A stretch of 64,000 nucleotides of DNA from Pseudomonas sp. UBA1879 (GTDB taxonomy: Bacteria > Pseudomonadota > Gammaproteobacteria > Pseudomonadales > Pseudomonadaceae). The DNA is taken from positions 1 through 64,000 of the forward strand of contig NZ_DDHJ01000012.1 of NCBI RefSeq assembly GCF_002338065.1. Direction: 5' to 3'. Positions 53,384-61,917 of this stretch are shown here, one piece after another; position 1 is the stretch's first letter; each line of letters opens with the position of its first letter. The notes beneath the pieces are model-generated. The model was not told the origin of the DNA. It was given only the letters and a program-made list of their open reading frames with translations, and made no database searches. The position numbers and the translations under genes are program-made.

Positions 53384-54256
53384 TTAGTACAGCGCAGCAA
53401 ACAGCTTGCGGCGGTAGGTTGTGACCAGCGGATGATCGTTGCCCAGCAGGTCGAACACTTGCAGCAGCGTCTTGTGCGGCAGGCCTTCGTTGTAGCTGCG
53501 GTTGCGCATGAACAGCTTGAGCAAACCCTCCAGTGCTGCGTCGTATTGCTGGCGAGAGAGTTGCTGAATCGCCAATTGATACGCCGCCTCGTCATCCTGG
53601 GGATTTTGCGCCAGACGGGTTTTCAGGTCGGCGACGTCCGGCAGCGCCGCCGCTTCACCGAGGAAGGTCAGTTGGGCCTTCGCCCCGGCCAGCGCAGCTT
53701 TGTGGTCATCGCCTTTTACAGCGTCCAGCACAGCGCGGGCTTCGGTCAGTTCGCCGCGTTCGGCCAGGCACCGCGCATACAGAATCAGCGCGGCGGCGTT
53801 GGTGTTGTCTTCGGCCAGGAGGGTTTGCAGAACGGCTTCCGCTTCGGCGAAGTGACTCGCAGCGAACATGGCCTGCGCAGTCTCCAGCGGATCTGCGGCA
53901 GCTGGTGGTGGCAGTTTCACATGGGGTTCGAGCAGTTTGCGGATCTCGGACTCAGGCTGCGCACCGGCAAACCCGTCCACCGGCTGGCCATCCTTGAACA
54001 GCACCACGGTCGGCAGGCTTCGAATACCAAAGCGGCCAACGACATCCGGCTCGGCATCGCAATCGACCTTGGCCAGTAGCAGCTCGCCCTGATAGCTCTC
54101 GGCGATCTGTTTGAGCAGCGGCATCAGCACCTTGCACGGCGCGCACCACTCAGCCCAGAAATCCACTAGCACTGGCTTGTGAAAGGAGTTTTCGATGACC
54201 AACTGATCGAAAGTGGCAGTGGTCGCATCGAAGATGTACGGCGTGTCCTGGCTCAT
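53384..54256 (-). CDS. cnoX: CnoX/YbbN-type thioredoxin-TPR co-chaperone
   Basis: The 290-aa protein has an N-terminal thioredoxin domain (about residues 1-110) with the active site WCAPC (about 37-41) and the cis-proline LPT, followed by TPR-like helical repeats (about 120-290). E. coli CnoX passes holdase clients to GroEL and has a non-classical active site (SQHC); this one keeps CAPC, so redox activity is likely. It is cytoplasmic, without a signal peptide. Its last codons are part of the repeated segment at 53338-53418. Confidence 0.88.
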   Translation of the reverse strand: MSQDTPYIFDATTATFDQLVIENSFHKPVLVDFWAEWCAPCKVLMPLLKQIAESYQGELLLAKVDCDAEPDVVGRFGIRSLPTVVLFKDGQPVDGFAGAQPESEIRKLLEPHVKLPPPAAADPLETAQAMFAASHFAEAEAVLQTLLAEDNTNAAALILYARCLAERGELTEARAVLDAVKGDDHKAALAGAKAQLTFLGEAAALPDVADLKTRLAQNPQDDEAAYQLAIQQLSRQQYDAALEGLLKLFMRNRSYNEGLPHKTLLQVFDLLGNDHPLVTTYRRKLFAALY

Positions 54257-54344
54257 CGCAAGTCTCGAAATAAAGGCTCAATGGCGGCAACTATAAAGGG
54301 CCGGGGACGTTGTCGGAAGGGTGATTCGTTTCTTGCCGAAGACC

Positions 54345-54367
54345 GTGGGAGCCGGCTCGCTGGCGAA
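54345..54367. repeat. Single REP element, type GTGGGAGCCGGCTCG
   Basis: GTGGGAGCCGGCTCGCTGG... matches the element at 41863-41886 and is followed by a short imperfect inverse (TTTGCCAGTGAGC). It lies in the 170-base gap between the cnoX start and the methyltransferase 3' end; nothing else is evident in that gap. Confidence 0.75.
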
Positions 54368-54426
54368 TGTGGTTTGCCAGTGAGCACAGAACCTCCACAG
54401 GGAATGCGTCTGCTGGTAGGACCTCG

Positions 54427-55080
54427 TCAGCGTATGGCGTGATACAGGCTCACCTTGCGAAACTCCCACGGCTCGGCCAGATCTGGCAGGGTCAGCGCTT
54501 CGAGAACGCCCAGTCGCCGATACGCAGGGTGATGAAAGTCCCGCACTCTTGAATCCGCCACCAGCGCTTGTTTCCCGCGACTCAGAAACTGATCCAGCAG
54601 CGGCAGATTCGCGCGGTCGTACAGCACGTCCGCCACCAGAATCAGATCGAAGCGATCCTCTTCTGCGAAAAAGTCCGTCGAGTAGCTAAGCGTGATGTCA
54701 TTGAGCTGCGCATTTGCCTGACAGGCTTCAATCGCCAATGGATCAAGATCACACGCCACGACTTCCAGCGCCCCGGCTTTCTTCGCCGCAATGCCCGCCA
54801 CCCCCGAACCGGCACCGAAATCCAACACACGCTTACCTTCGACCCATTGCGGATGGTCGGCAAGAAACCGCGCCAACGCCAGCCCGCTGGCCCAGCAGAA
54901 ACTCCAATACGGCGGCTCGTGCAGGATGCGCCGGGTTTCTTCCGGGCTGAAGGCGCGGTCCATGTTCAACGCGTCAATGAGCCACAGTTTCAGACCGGTG
55001 CCCGGCAACGGCTCGGCGACCAGCCGGGCATCGCCCAGCAGTTCGCTCAGCGCTGCTTGCAGATGAGCCGGTGGCGTCAT
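54427..55080 (-). CDS. Class I SAM-dependent methyltransferase (NNMT/ETFB-methyltransferase-like)
   Basis: The 217-aa protein has the Rossmann motif VLDFGAGSGVAGIAAKKAGA (about residues 85-104), the acidic EVVACDLDPLAIEACQANA (about 106-124) and motif LILVADVLYDRANL (about 149-162). This set is typical of the methyltransferase-16/ETFB-lysine and nicotinamide-methylase-like group, which modify proteins. The substrate here is unknown. It overlaps the stop of the YbaY-type lipoprotein gene by 4 bases (ATGA), so the two are co-translated. Confidence 0.85.
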   Translation of the reverse strand: MTPPAHLQAALSELLGDARLVAEPLPGTGLKLWLIDALNMDRAFSPEETRRILHEPPYWSFCWASGLALARFLADHPQWVEGKRVLDFGAGSGVAGIAAKKAGALEVVACDLDPLAIEACQANAQLNDITLSYSTDFFAEEDRFDLILVADVLYDRANLPLLDQFLSRGKQALVADSRVRDFHHPAYRRLGVLEALTLPDLAEPWEFRKVSLYHAIR

Positions 55081-55529
55081 GGCATCTTGAAGAGTTGCAG
55101 CTGACCCACCGATTGAGTGTCAGGCCTGGCGATCAACACCGACGGGAGGTGCATGGTCAACTGGCCGGACTGACTGGCGCGCCCGCGCAGCTCGACCCGC
55201 GCGCCCTGTGGAAACGCTTCCGGGTTGAAACGCAGTTGAAACGGCAGCGATTGATTGTTGCCCGTGAGCTTGGTGCTGCTCAGCAGTTTTTGCGGGCGAT
55301 TGCGCTCATCGATCACCAAAAGCGCCAATTCGACCTCGGCCCCAGCAGGCACGCCCAGCAATTGGCCGCTTATTTCACGCTGATAAGGCAGCAGCGGCCC
55401 CGGGCCTTCTGGCAGTTTGATCGCGTTGGGCGCAGGTTTTGCGGGGGCGGCAGGCTTGGGAGGCTCAGTGGAGCTGCAGGCGGCAAGTAAACCCAGCAGG
55501 CTGACAACAGCAAGCGAACGTAACGACAT
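55077..55529 (-). CDS. YbaY-family outer-membrane lipoprotein
   Basis: The 150-aa precursor begins MSLRSLAVVSLLGLLAACSS, with the lipobox LLAAC giving a lipidated Cys18; a start 60 bases upstream would bury the signal. A Pro/Ala-rich linker follows. The YbaY domain then holds ISGQLLGVPAGAEVELALLVIDE and FQLRFNPEAFPQGARVELRGR. The function of the family is not established. It is transcribed ahead of the methyltransferase gene and diverges from nrdR. Confidence 0.85.
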   Translation of the reverse strand: MSLRSLAVVSLLGLLAACSSTEPPKPAAPAKPAPNAIKLPEGPGPLLPYQREISGQLLGVPAGAEVELALLVIDERNRPQKLLSSTKLTGNNQSLPFQLRFNPEAFPQGARVELRGRASQSGQLTMHLPSVLIARPDTQSVGQLQLFKMP

Positions 55530-55691
55530 GAACAGCTCCAGCAAAACAGAATACGGGTGGAAAGACGCAGTATCGCCGAGGCTGACCAATTTCGCTGCAC
55601 TGATTGCGCGTCTGTAGACCGCAAAGCCCGAGACTTGTCTTGCGAGCGGGATGCGCTACCATGGCCCTCCCTTTTTTTGTTGCCTGCCACC

Positions 55692-56156
55692 ATGCACTGT
55701 CCCTTTTGCGGTGCCAACGACACCAAAGTCATTGACTCGCGCCTCGTCGCCGAAGGCGATCAAGTTCGCCGCCGCCGTGAATGCGTCGCCTGCGAAGAAC
55801 GTTTCACCACGTTTGAAACTGCCGAGCTGGTCTTGCCCCGTTTGATCAAACAGGACGGCAGCCGTCAGCCCTTCGACGAAGAAAAACTGCGTGCCGGCAT
55901 GCAGCGTGCGCTGGAGAAGCGCCCGGTCAGCGTCGAGCGGCTGGAAGCGGCCCTGGCTCACATCAAGAGCAAACTGCGCGCCACCGGTGAGCGCGAGGTC
56001 AAATCGCTGATCGTCGGCGAGCTCGTGATGGGCGAGCTGCAGAAACTCGACGAAGTGGCGTATATCCGTTTCGCCTCCGTGTATCGGCGGTTCCAGGACC
56101 TCAACGAATTCCGCGAAGAAATCGACCGACTGGCTCGCGAGCCGGTGAAAGAGTGA
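55692..56156 (+). CDS. nrdR: Transcriptional repressor NrdR
   Basis: NrdR senses ATP/dATP and represses ribonucleotide reductase genes. The 154-aa protein starts MHCPFCGANDTKVIDSRL, a zinc ribbon with CPFC and CVACEERF (about residues 3-6 and 31-38), followed by an ATP-cone (LPRLIKQDGSRQPFDEEKL, about 48-66). The stretch upstream in the same frame is unrelated. It starts the riboflavin cluster, as in many gammaproteobacteria, and ends within the ribD start region. Confidence 0.97.
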   Translation: MHCPFCGANDTKVIDSRLVAEGDQVRRRRECVACEERFTTFETAELVLPRLIKQDGSRQPFDEEKLRAGMQRALEKRPVSVERLEAALAHIKSKLRATGEREVKSLIVGELVMGELQKLDEVAYIRFASVYRRFQDLNEFREEIDRLAREPVKE

Positions 56157-56158
56157 GC

Positions 56159-57298
56159 ATGTCCTCCACAGAGCAGAGCGTGCTCGACGCCTTTTACATG
56201 GCGCGGGCGCTGGAACTGGCGCGCAAGGGCGTCTACTCGACGCACCCCAACCCTCGCGTGGGTTGCGTGATCGTGCGCGATGGCGAGGTGGTGGGCGAGG
56301 GCTGGCATGTGCGTGCAGGTGAACCCCACGCCGAAGTCCACGCACTGCGCCACGCGGGCGACAAGGCCAGAGGCGCCACCGCTTACGTCACGCTCGAACC
56401 TTGCAGTCATCACGGGCGCACCCCGCCGTGCGCCGATGCCCTGGTCAATGCAGGTGTCGGTCGTGTGGTAGCCGCCATGCAAGACCCCAATCCCGACGTC
56501 GCCGGACGGGGTCTATTGCGCTTGATGAGCGCCGGTATTGCCGTGCAGAGCGGCGTGCTGGAAAGCGAGGCGCGAGCGATCAACAAAGGTTTCCTCAAGC
56601 GCATGGAACATGGCCTGCCGTACGTGCGGGTCAAGTTGGCCATGAGCCTGGACGGCCGCACGGCGATGGCCAGTGGCGAAAGTCAGTGGATCACCGGGCC
56701 TGACGCGCGCTCGGCCGTGCAGCGTCTGCGTGCCGAGTCCAGCGTCGTGCTGACCGGCGCCGACACGGTACTCGCAGACGGTGCCCGGCTTACCGTGCGT
56801 CCAGATGAGTTGGGCTTGAGTGCCGAACTGACGGCGCTGGCGGTGGGCCGTCCGCCTCTGCGCGTGCTGGTCGATGGGCGTCTGCGCGTGCCGTTGGACG
56901 CGCCGTTCTTTCGAGCCGGTAATGCACTGGTCGCGACCTGTGCGGCGGCGTCGGCGCGGGGGCGTTATCAGGATCAGGGCCACGAATTGCTCGCACTGCC
57001 GAGCAGCGGCGGCCATGTCGATCTGCGCAAACTGTTGGTGGAACTGGCAGGGCGCGGGGTCAACGATGTGCTGGTCGAAGCCGGGCCGAAGCTGGCGGGT
57101 GCATTCACGCGGCTCGGGCTGGTCGATGAATTTCAGATCTTCGTGGCAGGCAAATTCATGGGTTCTTCGGCGCGGCCCTTGCTGGACCTGCCGCTGGCGC
57201 AGATGAGCGAAGCGCTGACGCTGAAGATCACCGACATGCGCGCTGTGGGGGATGACTGGCGAGTCACTGCGATACCTGTTCACGGCCCGAGCGTATAA
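56159..57298 (+). CDS. ribD: RibD: bifunctional pyrimidine deaminase/reductase of riboflavin synthesis
   Basis: RibD deaminates and then reduces the pyrimidine intermediate of the riboflavin pathway. The protein is 379 aa from the ATG at 56159; a GTG at 56153 that overlaps nrdR is possible. The zinc deaminase site is HAEVHAL (about residues 54-60) with PCSHHGRTPPCADAL (about 78-92). The reductase domain follows from about 150, with VRVKLAMSLDGRTAM and SGESQWITG. Confidence 0.96.
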   Translation: MSSTEQSVLDAFYMARALELARKGVYSTHPNPRVGCVIVRDGEVVGEGWHVRAGEPHAEVHALRHAGDKARGATAYVTLEPCSHHGRTPPCADALVNAGVGRVVAAMQDPNPDVAGRGLLRLMSAGIAVQSGVLESEARAINKGFLKRMEHGLPYVRVKLAMSLDGRTAMASGESQWITGPDARSAVQRLRAESSVVLTGADTVLADGARLTVRPDELGLSAELTALAVGRPPLRVLVDGRLRVPLDAPFFRAGNALVATCAAASARGRYQDQGHELLALPSSGGHVDLRKLLVELAGRGVNDVLVEAGPKLAGAFTRLGLVDEFQIFVAGKFMGSSARPLLDLPLAQMSEALTLKITDMRAVGDDWRVTAIPVHGPSV

Positions 57299-57343
57299 TC
57301 CCGGCCATCGTCTTAACGCTGGCTCTGTTCTCCTGGAGGACCC

Positions 57344-58015
57344 ATGTTTACCGGCATCATCGAATCCATCGGCAGCATCCGCGCCATCACTCCCAAAGGC
57401 GGCGATGTCCGCGTTTATGTTGAGACCGGCAAACTCGACCTTTCCGACGTCAAGCTTGGTGACAGCATCGCCGTCAACGGCGTATGCCTGACCGCCGTCG
57501 AGCTGCCGGGCGACGGTTTCTGGGCGGACGTCAGTCGCGAAACCCTCGACGTCACAGCGTTCATCGACCTGAAAACCGGCAGCCGGGTGAACCTGGAAAA
57601 AGCCCTGACGCCGACCACTCGCCTGGGCGGCCATCTGGTCAGCGGCCACGTCGACGGCGTCGGTGAAGTGCTGTCTCGCGAAGAAAACGCGCGCGCCATT
57701 CAGTTTCGCCTGCGCGCCCCTCGCGAACTGGCCAAGTACATTTCTCACAAAGGCTCGATCACTGTCGACGGCACCAGCCTCACGGTGAACGCGGTCAATG
57801 GCGCCGAATTCGAACTGACCATCGTGCCGCACACGTTGGCGGAGACCATCATGGGCGACTACCGCCCGGGCCGTAAGATCAACCTGGAGGTGGATCTGCT
57901 GGCGCGTTATCTGGAGCGCTTGCTGCTCGGTGACAAAGCCGCGGACCCGACGCCTGCTCAGGGCGGCAACATCACTGAAAGCTTTCTGGCCGCCAACGGC
58001 TACCTCAAATCCTGA
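57344..58015 (+). CDS. ribE: Riboflavin synthase (alpha chain)
   Basis: This enzyme makes riboflavin by dismutation of two molecules of 6,7-dimethyl-8-ribityllumazine. The 223-aa protein starts MFTGIIESIG and has two lumazine-binding domains (about residues 1-95 and 96-195). The pair of GxC-like sites are AVNGVCLTAVE and VDGTSLTVNAV. The gene is called ribE or ribC in different systems. It lies 45 bases after ribD; the gap is too short for an FMN riboswitch. Confidence 0.97.
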   Translation: MFTGIIESIGSIRAITPKGGDVRVYVETGKLDLSDVKLGDSIAVNGVCLTAVELPGDGFWADVSRETLDVTAFIDLKTGSRVNLEKALTPTTRLGGHLVSGHVDGVGEVLSREENARAIQFRLRAPRELAKYISHKGSITVDGTSLTVNAVNGAEFELTIVPHTLAETIMGDYRPGRKINLEVDLLARYLERLLLGDKAADPTPAQGGNITESFLAANGYLKS

Positions 58016-58032
58016 ATGAAGGAGGGTGCCGC

Positions 58033-59124
58033 GTGGCGCTCAATAGCATCGAAGAACTGGTTGAAGACATTCGCCAAGGCAAGATGGTCATCCTCATGGA
58101 TGACGAAGACCGCGAGAACGAAGGCGATCTGATCATGGCCTCCGAATGCGTGAAGGCCGAGCACATCAACTTCATGGCGCGCTACGCCCGTGGCCTGATC
58201 TGCATGCCCATGACCCGCGAACGTTGCGAAACCTTGAAACTGCCGCTGATGGCACCGCGCAACGGCTCGGGTTTCGGCACCAAGTTCACCGTTTCCATCG
58301 AAGCTGCCGAGGGCGTGACCACCGGCATTTCCGCCGCCGACCGCGCGCGTACCGTGCAGGCTGCCGCCGCCAAGGACGCCAAGGCCGATGACATCGTCAG
58401 CCCGGGCCACATTTTCCCGCTGATGGCTCAAGCGGGCGGCACCTTGTCCCGCGCCGGTCACACCGAAGCCGCGTGTGACCTCGCGCGCATGGCCGGTTTC
58501 GAACCCACCGGGGTGATCTGCGAAGTCATGAACGACGATGGCACCATGTCTCGTCGTGCTGAACTCGAGGCGTTTGCCGCCGAACACGACATCAAGATTG
58601 GCACCATTGCCGATCTGATCCATTACCGGATGATCCACGAACGTACCGTTCAGCGGATTGCCGAGCAGCCTCTCGACACTGAACAGGGCCAGTTCAACCT
58701 CGTGACCTATCGCGATTCGGTGGAGGGCGACGTTCACCTGGCGCTGACCTTGGGCAGAGTCTGCGCGGAAGAGCCGACCCTGGTTCGCGTTCACAACATG
58801 GACCCGTTGCGTGACCTGTTGATGGTCAAACAGCCCGGCCGCTGGAGCTTGCGTGCTGCGATGGCCACGGTTGCCGAGGCGGGCAGTGGCGTGGTGCTGC
58901 TGCTCGGTCACCCGCTGGATGGCGACGCCGTGCTGGCCCACGTGCGCGAAACGGCTGGCGCTGCGCCCGCCAAAACGCCGACCACTTACAGCACCGTGGG
59001 TGCCGGTTCGCAGATCCTTCGCGACTTGGGCGTACGCAAAATGCGCCTGATGAGTTCGCCAATGAAGTTCAACGCGATATCCGGTTTCGATCTGGAAGTT
59101 GTAGAATACGTGCCCTCCGAATAA
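58033..59124 (+). CDS. ribBA: RibBA: DHBP synthase with a degenerate GTP cyclohydrolase II domain
   Basis: The 363-aa protein starts at a GTG with GGAGGG before it. Residues 1-205 form 3,4-dihydroxy-2-butanone-4-phosphate synthase with the catalytic DDEDRENEGDLI (about 23-34) and HTEAACDL (about 145-152). Residues 206-363 align with GTP cyclohydrolase II, but the zinc site (normally HSECLTGD...CDCG) reads HNMDPLRDLLMVKQ, and the RQEGRGIGL motif is replaced by LGHPLDGDAV. That half should be inactive. A separate RibA is at 61918. Confidence 0.95.
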   Translation: MALNSIEELVEDIRQGKMVILMDDEDRENEGDLIMASECVKAEHINFMARYARGLICMPMTRERCETLKLPLMAPRNGSGFGTKFTVSIEAAEGVTTGISAADRARTVQAAAAKDAKADDIVSPGHIFPLMAQAGGTLSRAGHTEAACDLARMAGFEPTGVICEVMNDDGTMSRRAELEAFAAEHDIKIGTIADLIHYRMIHERTVQRIAEQPLDTEQGQFNLVTYRDSVEGDVHLALTLGRVCAEEPTLVRVHNMDPLRDLLMVKQPGRWSLRAAMATVAEAGSGVVLLLGHPLDGDAVLAHVRETAGAAPAKTPTTYSTVGAGSQILRDLGVRKMRLMSSPMKFNAISGFDLEVVEYVPSE

Positions 59125-59175
59125 AGACCGATGGGCTTTGCCCCTGCGGTGACCGATTCGTGGCCTAAAATCCCT

Positions 59176-59208
59176 GAAAGCGCGCGCCTGATGCGCGCTT
59201 TCTTGCTC
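59176..59208 (+). terminator. Terminator between ribBA and ribH
   Basis: GAAAGCGCGC (59176-59185) pairs perfectly with GCGCGCTTTC (59193-59202) around a 7-nt loop, followed by TTGCTCTTT. The T tract is interrupted, so read-through into ribH-nusB is likely. Confidence 0.7.
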
Positions 59209-59236
59209 TTTAATACGAAACACGAGACTCAGCCGA

Positions 59237-59713
59237 ATGACCCTGAAGACCATCGAAGGTACCTTCATCGCCCCCCAAGGTCGCTATGCCTTGGTGGTTG
59301 GCCGCTTCAACAGCTTCGTCGTGGAAAGCCTGGTGAGCGGTGCCGTTGATGCCCTGGTTCGCCATGGCGTGAGCGAAAGCGACATCACCATCATCCGCGC
59401 ACCGGGCGCGTTCGAAATCCCGCTGGTCGTGCAGAAGGTCGCTCAACGCAGCGAGTTCGCCGCCATCATCGCGCTGGGCGCAGTCATTCGTGGCGGCACA
59501 CCGCATTTCGAATACGTTGCAGGCGAGTGCACCAAAGGCCTGTCTCAAGTCTCCATGGAATTCGGCGTGCCAGTCGCATTTGGCGTGTTGACCGTCGACT
59601 CCATCGAGCAAGCCATCGAGCGTTCCGGCACCAAGGCCGGGAACAAAGGTGCCGAAGCTGCCCTGTCCGCCATCGAGATGGTCAGCCTGTTGGCGCAGTT
59701 GGAGGCCAAGTGA
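59237..59713 (+). CDS. ribH: 6,7-dimethyl-8-ribityllumazine synthase
   Basis: This enzyme condenses the pyrimidinedione with DHBP. The 158-aa protein has VVGRFNSFVVESLVSGAVDAL, the phosphate-binding GAVIRGGTPHFEYVAGE (about residues 80-96) with catalytic His, and FGVLTVDSIEQAIERSGTKAGNKG. The last feature is typical of the icosahedral-type enzyme. The nusB GTG start overlaps its stop by 4 bases. Confidence 0.97.
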   Translation: MTLKTIEGTFIAPQGRYALVVGRFNSFVVESLVSGAVDALVRHGVSESDITIIRAPGAFEIPLVVQKVAQRSEFAAIIALGAVIRGGTPHFEYVAGECTKGLSQVSMEFGVPVAFGVLTVDSIEQAIERSGTKAGNKGAEAALSAIEMVSLLAQLEAK

Positions 59714-60210
59714 TTAACGACGACAGCGATCGCTTCAACCCACGCGATCCGCGCCCTGCGGATGCCGGCAAGCCATCGAAAAGCGAAAAGCGCCGTGCCG
59801 CCCGTCAGCTGGCAACTCAGGCGTTGTACCAGCAGCACATGGCCAACCAGTCGTTGAACGAGATCGAGGCGCAGTTTCGCGTCGACAACGATTTCAGCGA
59901 TGTCGACGGTGCTTACTTCCGCGAAATCCTGCACGGGGTTTCGACGAAGAAGGATCAGATCGATGCCGCGCTGGCGCCGTGCCTGGACCTGACCATCGAC
60001 GAGCTGGACCCCGTTGAACTGGCTGTTCTGCGCCTTTCTACTTGGGAACTGCTGGAACGTATCGACGTGCCGTACCGCGTGGTCATCAACGAAGGCATCG
60101 AGCTGGCGAAAGTCTACGGTTCGACTGACGGCCACAAGTTCGTCAATGGCGTACTCGACAAACTGGCTCCGCGTCTGCGCGAAGTCGAAGTGAAGGCTCA
60201 CAAGCGCTGA
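59710..60210 (+). CDS. nusB: Transcription antitermination protein NusB
   Basis: NusB pairs with S10 (NusE) on boxA RNA and is needed for rRNA antitermination. The protein is 166 aa from a GTG that overlaps the ribH stop (GTGA). The first ~30 residues are an extra basic tail. The NusB fold follows: RRAARQLATQALYQQHMANQ, then VELAVLRLSTWELL and RVVINEGIELAKVYGSTDGHKFVNGVLDKL. Confidence 0.96.
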   Translation: MINDDSDRFNPRDPRPADAGKPSKSEKRRAARQLATQALYQQHMANQSLNEIEAQFRVDNDFSDVDGAYFREILHGVSTKKDQIDAALAPCLDLTIDELDPVELAVLRLSTWELLERIDVPYRVVINEGIELAKVYGSTDGHKFVNGVLDKLAPRLREVEVKAHKR

Positions 60211-60246
60211 GGCCTCTGGATTTCCAGAACCTCCGCGTCTGACGCC

Positions 60247-61212
60247 ATGGGCGAGTTCGAGCTGATCCGCAATTACTTTGCCGCTGCGCCCTGTGCGCAG
60301 CCCGGCGAAGGCGTCGCGTTGGGGATTGGCGACGACTGCGCGCTGTTGTCGGTGGCGCCCGGTGAACAGCTGGCGATTTCCACCGACACGCTGGTCGCCG
60401 GGGTGCATTTCCCTGACGTCTGCGATCCTTTCCTGCTCGGCCAGCGTGCCCTCGGCGTCTCTGCCAGTGATTTGGCCGCCATGGGCGCCAAGCCTCTCGC
60501 GTTTACCCTTGCCCTGACATTACCTGAGGTTTCCGCCGCCTGGCTAGAGGCGTTCGCCCGTGGGCTGAACGAAATGGCGCAGTGCTGCTCGATGCGCCTG
60601 ATCGGTGGCGACACGACCCGCGGCCCTCTGAGCCTGACCGTCAGCGTGTTTGGCTCGGTGCCCGTGGGTCAGGCGTTGACGCGTGGCGGCGCCCGATCAG
60701 GGGATTTGTTGTGCGTCGGCGGGCCGCTGGGCGATGGGGCGGGTGCGCTGCCATTGGTGTTGAACCAGCGCAGTACCGAGGCGTCTACCACACAGGCTTT
60801 GCTGGCCCGCTACTGGTCGCCTCAGCCGCAGTTCGAGCTGGGCATGGCGTTGCGCGGTAAGGCGACCTCGGCCTTGGACATCTCCGACGGTTTACTCGCC
60901 GATTGTGGGCATATCGCCTTGGCGTCGGGCGTGCGCTTGCTGGTAGAGCGGGACAAGGTGCCGATGTCTGACGCGCTGCTGGCCTTTTTCGACGCGGATG
61001 AAGCGTTGAATGCCGCCCTCAGCGGGGGCGATGACTACAGACTGGCGTTCACACTCCCGGCATCATGGCTGGCTACGCTTGTCGAGGCAGGTTGGCCCAT
61101 TTTCGTGATTGGTCGTGTGGTCGAAGGCCAAGGCGTGGCGCTCATCGACGATCACGGGCAGGACGTCACTCCGTTGACTCGGGGTTACCAACATTTTCGG
61201 GAGACACGGTGA
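60247..61212 (+). CDS. thiL: Thiamine-monophosphate kinase
   Basis: ThiL phosphorylates thiamine phosphate to the pyrophosphate. The 321-aa protein starts MGEFELIRNYF and has the ATP/metal-binding GIGDDCALL (about residues 27-35), ISTDTLVAGVHF (about 44-55), SASDLAAMGAKPLAFTLAL (about 75-93) and SGGDDYRLAFT (about 257-267). It follows nusB, and its stop overlaps the pgpA GTG start. Confidence 0.96.
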   Translation: MGEFELIRNYFAAAPCAQPGEGVALGIGDDCALLSVAPGEQLAISTDTLVAGVHFPDVCDPFLLGQRALGVSASDLAAMGAKPLAFTLALTLPEVSAAWLEAFARGLNEMAQCCSMRLIGGDTTRGPLSLTVSVFGSVPVGQALTRGGARSGDLLCVGGPLGDGAGALPLVLNQRSTEASTTQALLARYWSPQPQFELGMALRGKATSALDISDGLLADCGHIALASGVRLLVERDKVPMSDALLAFFDADEALNAALSGGDDYRLAFTLPASWLATLVEAGWPIFVIGRVVEGQGVALIDDHGQDVTPLTRGYQHFRETR

Positions 61213-61718
61213 CAGATCATCCTAATCAGGTCCCGGCGGAAAACGTTCCACCGTCGGTGTGGACCAATCCTTGGCATTTCCTGGCGTTCGGCTTCGGCTC
61301 TGGCACGCTGCCGAAAGCACCAGGCACCTGGGGTTCAATCGTGGCCGTGCCGTTCATTCCCCTATGGCAGATGCTGCCGGATTGGGGCTATTGGCTGATG
61401 CTGGGCATCACCATGCTGTTCGGCTTCTGGCTATGCGGCAAGGTGGCCGATGATCTGCGCGTCCACGACCACGAAGGCATCGTCTGGGACGAAATGGTCG
61501 GCATGTGGATCACCCTGTGGCTGGTGCCCGAAGGCTGGGTTTGGCTGTTGGTGGGTTTTCTGGTCTTCCGGTTCTTCGACATTCTCAAACCGTGGCCCAT
61601 CCACTGGATCGACAAACACGTTCATGGCGGCGTCGGCATCATGCTGGACGACGTACTGGCCGGGGTGTTCGCGTGGTTGGCGATGCAGGGTCTGGTCTGG
61701 GCATGGGGCGTGATATAG
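61209..61718 (+). CDS. pgpA: Phosphatidylglycerophosphatase A
   Basis: PgpA removes phosphate from phosphatidylglycerophosphate to give phosphatidylglycerol in the inner membrane. The protein is 169 aa from the GTG at 61209, overlapping the thiL stop by 4 bases. It has GFGSGTLPKAPGTWGSIVAVP, then the acidic active-site region DDLRVHDHEGIVWDEMVGMW, and hydrophobic segments at about residues 60-75, 100-118 and 145-165. Confidence 0.95.
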   Translation: MTDHPNQVPAENVPPSVWTNPWHFLAFGFGSGTLPKAPGTWGSIVAVPFIPLWQMLPDWGYWLMLGITMLFGFWLCGKVADDLRVHDHEGIVWDEMVGMWITLWLVPEGWVWLLVGFLVFRFFDILKPWPIHWIDKHVHGGVGIMLDDVLAGVFAWLAMQGLVWAWGVI

Positions 61719-61866
61719 CAAACGGCTCATCGGGCGCGGTGGCTGGAAGCGGCCCTGTCTCTTCCAGATGGGTGACGGCTCCGCGAGTCAAAAGACGGGG
61801 CAATCATCAAACTTCCTGATCTGAATGGGCGACAATTCGGCCTAAGCGTCTCCAGGAACCTGCTGT

Positions 61867-61872
61867 TACAAT
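61867..61872 (+). promoter_or_regulatory. Possible -10 box for ribA
   Basis: TACAAT lies 45 bases before the ribA start in a 199-base gap after pgpA. No good -35 is seen at the right distance. The remainder of the gap shows no further structure. Confidence 0.35.
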
Positions 61873-61917
61873 GCCGCCTTGCTAATTTCCAGTCCTCATA
61901 CTGATCAGGAGCACACG

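Noticed and set aside
57299..57343. FMN riboswitch before the riboflavin synthase gene
   Set aside because: The gap is only 45 bases and none of the conserved FMN element sequence is seen there or upstream of ribD or ribA in this window.
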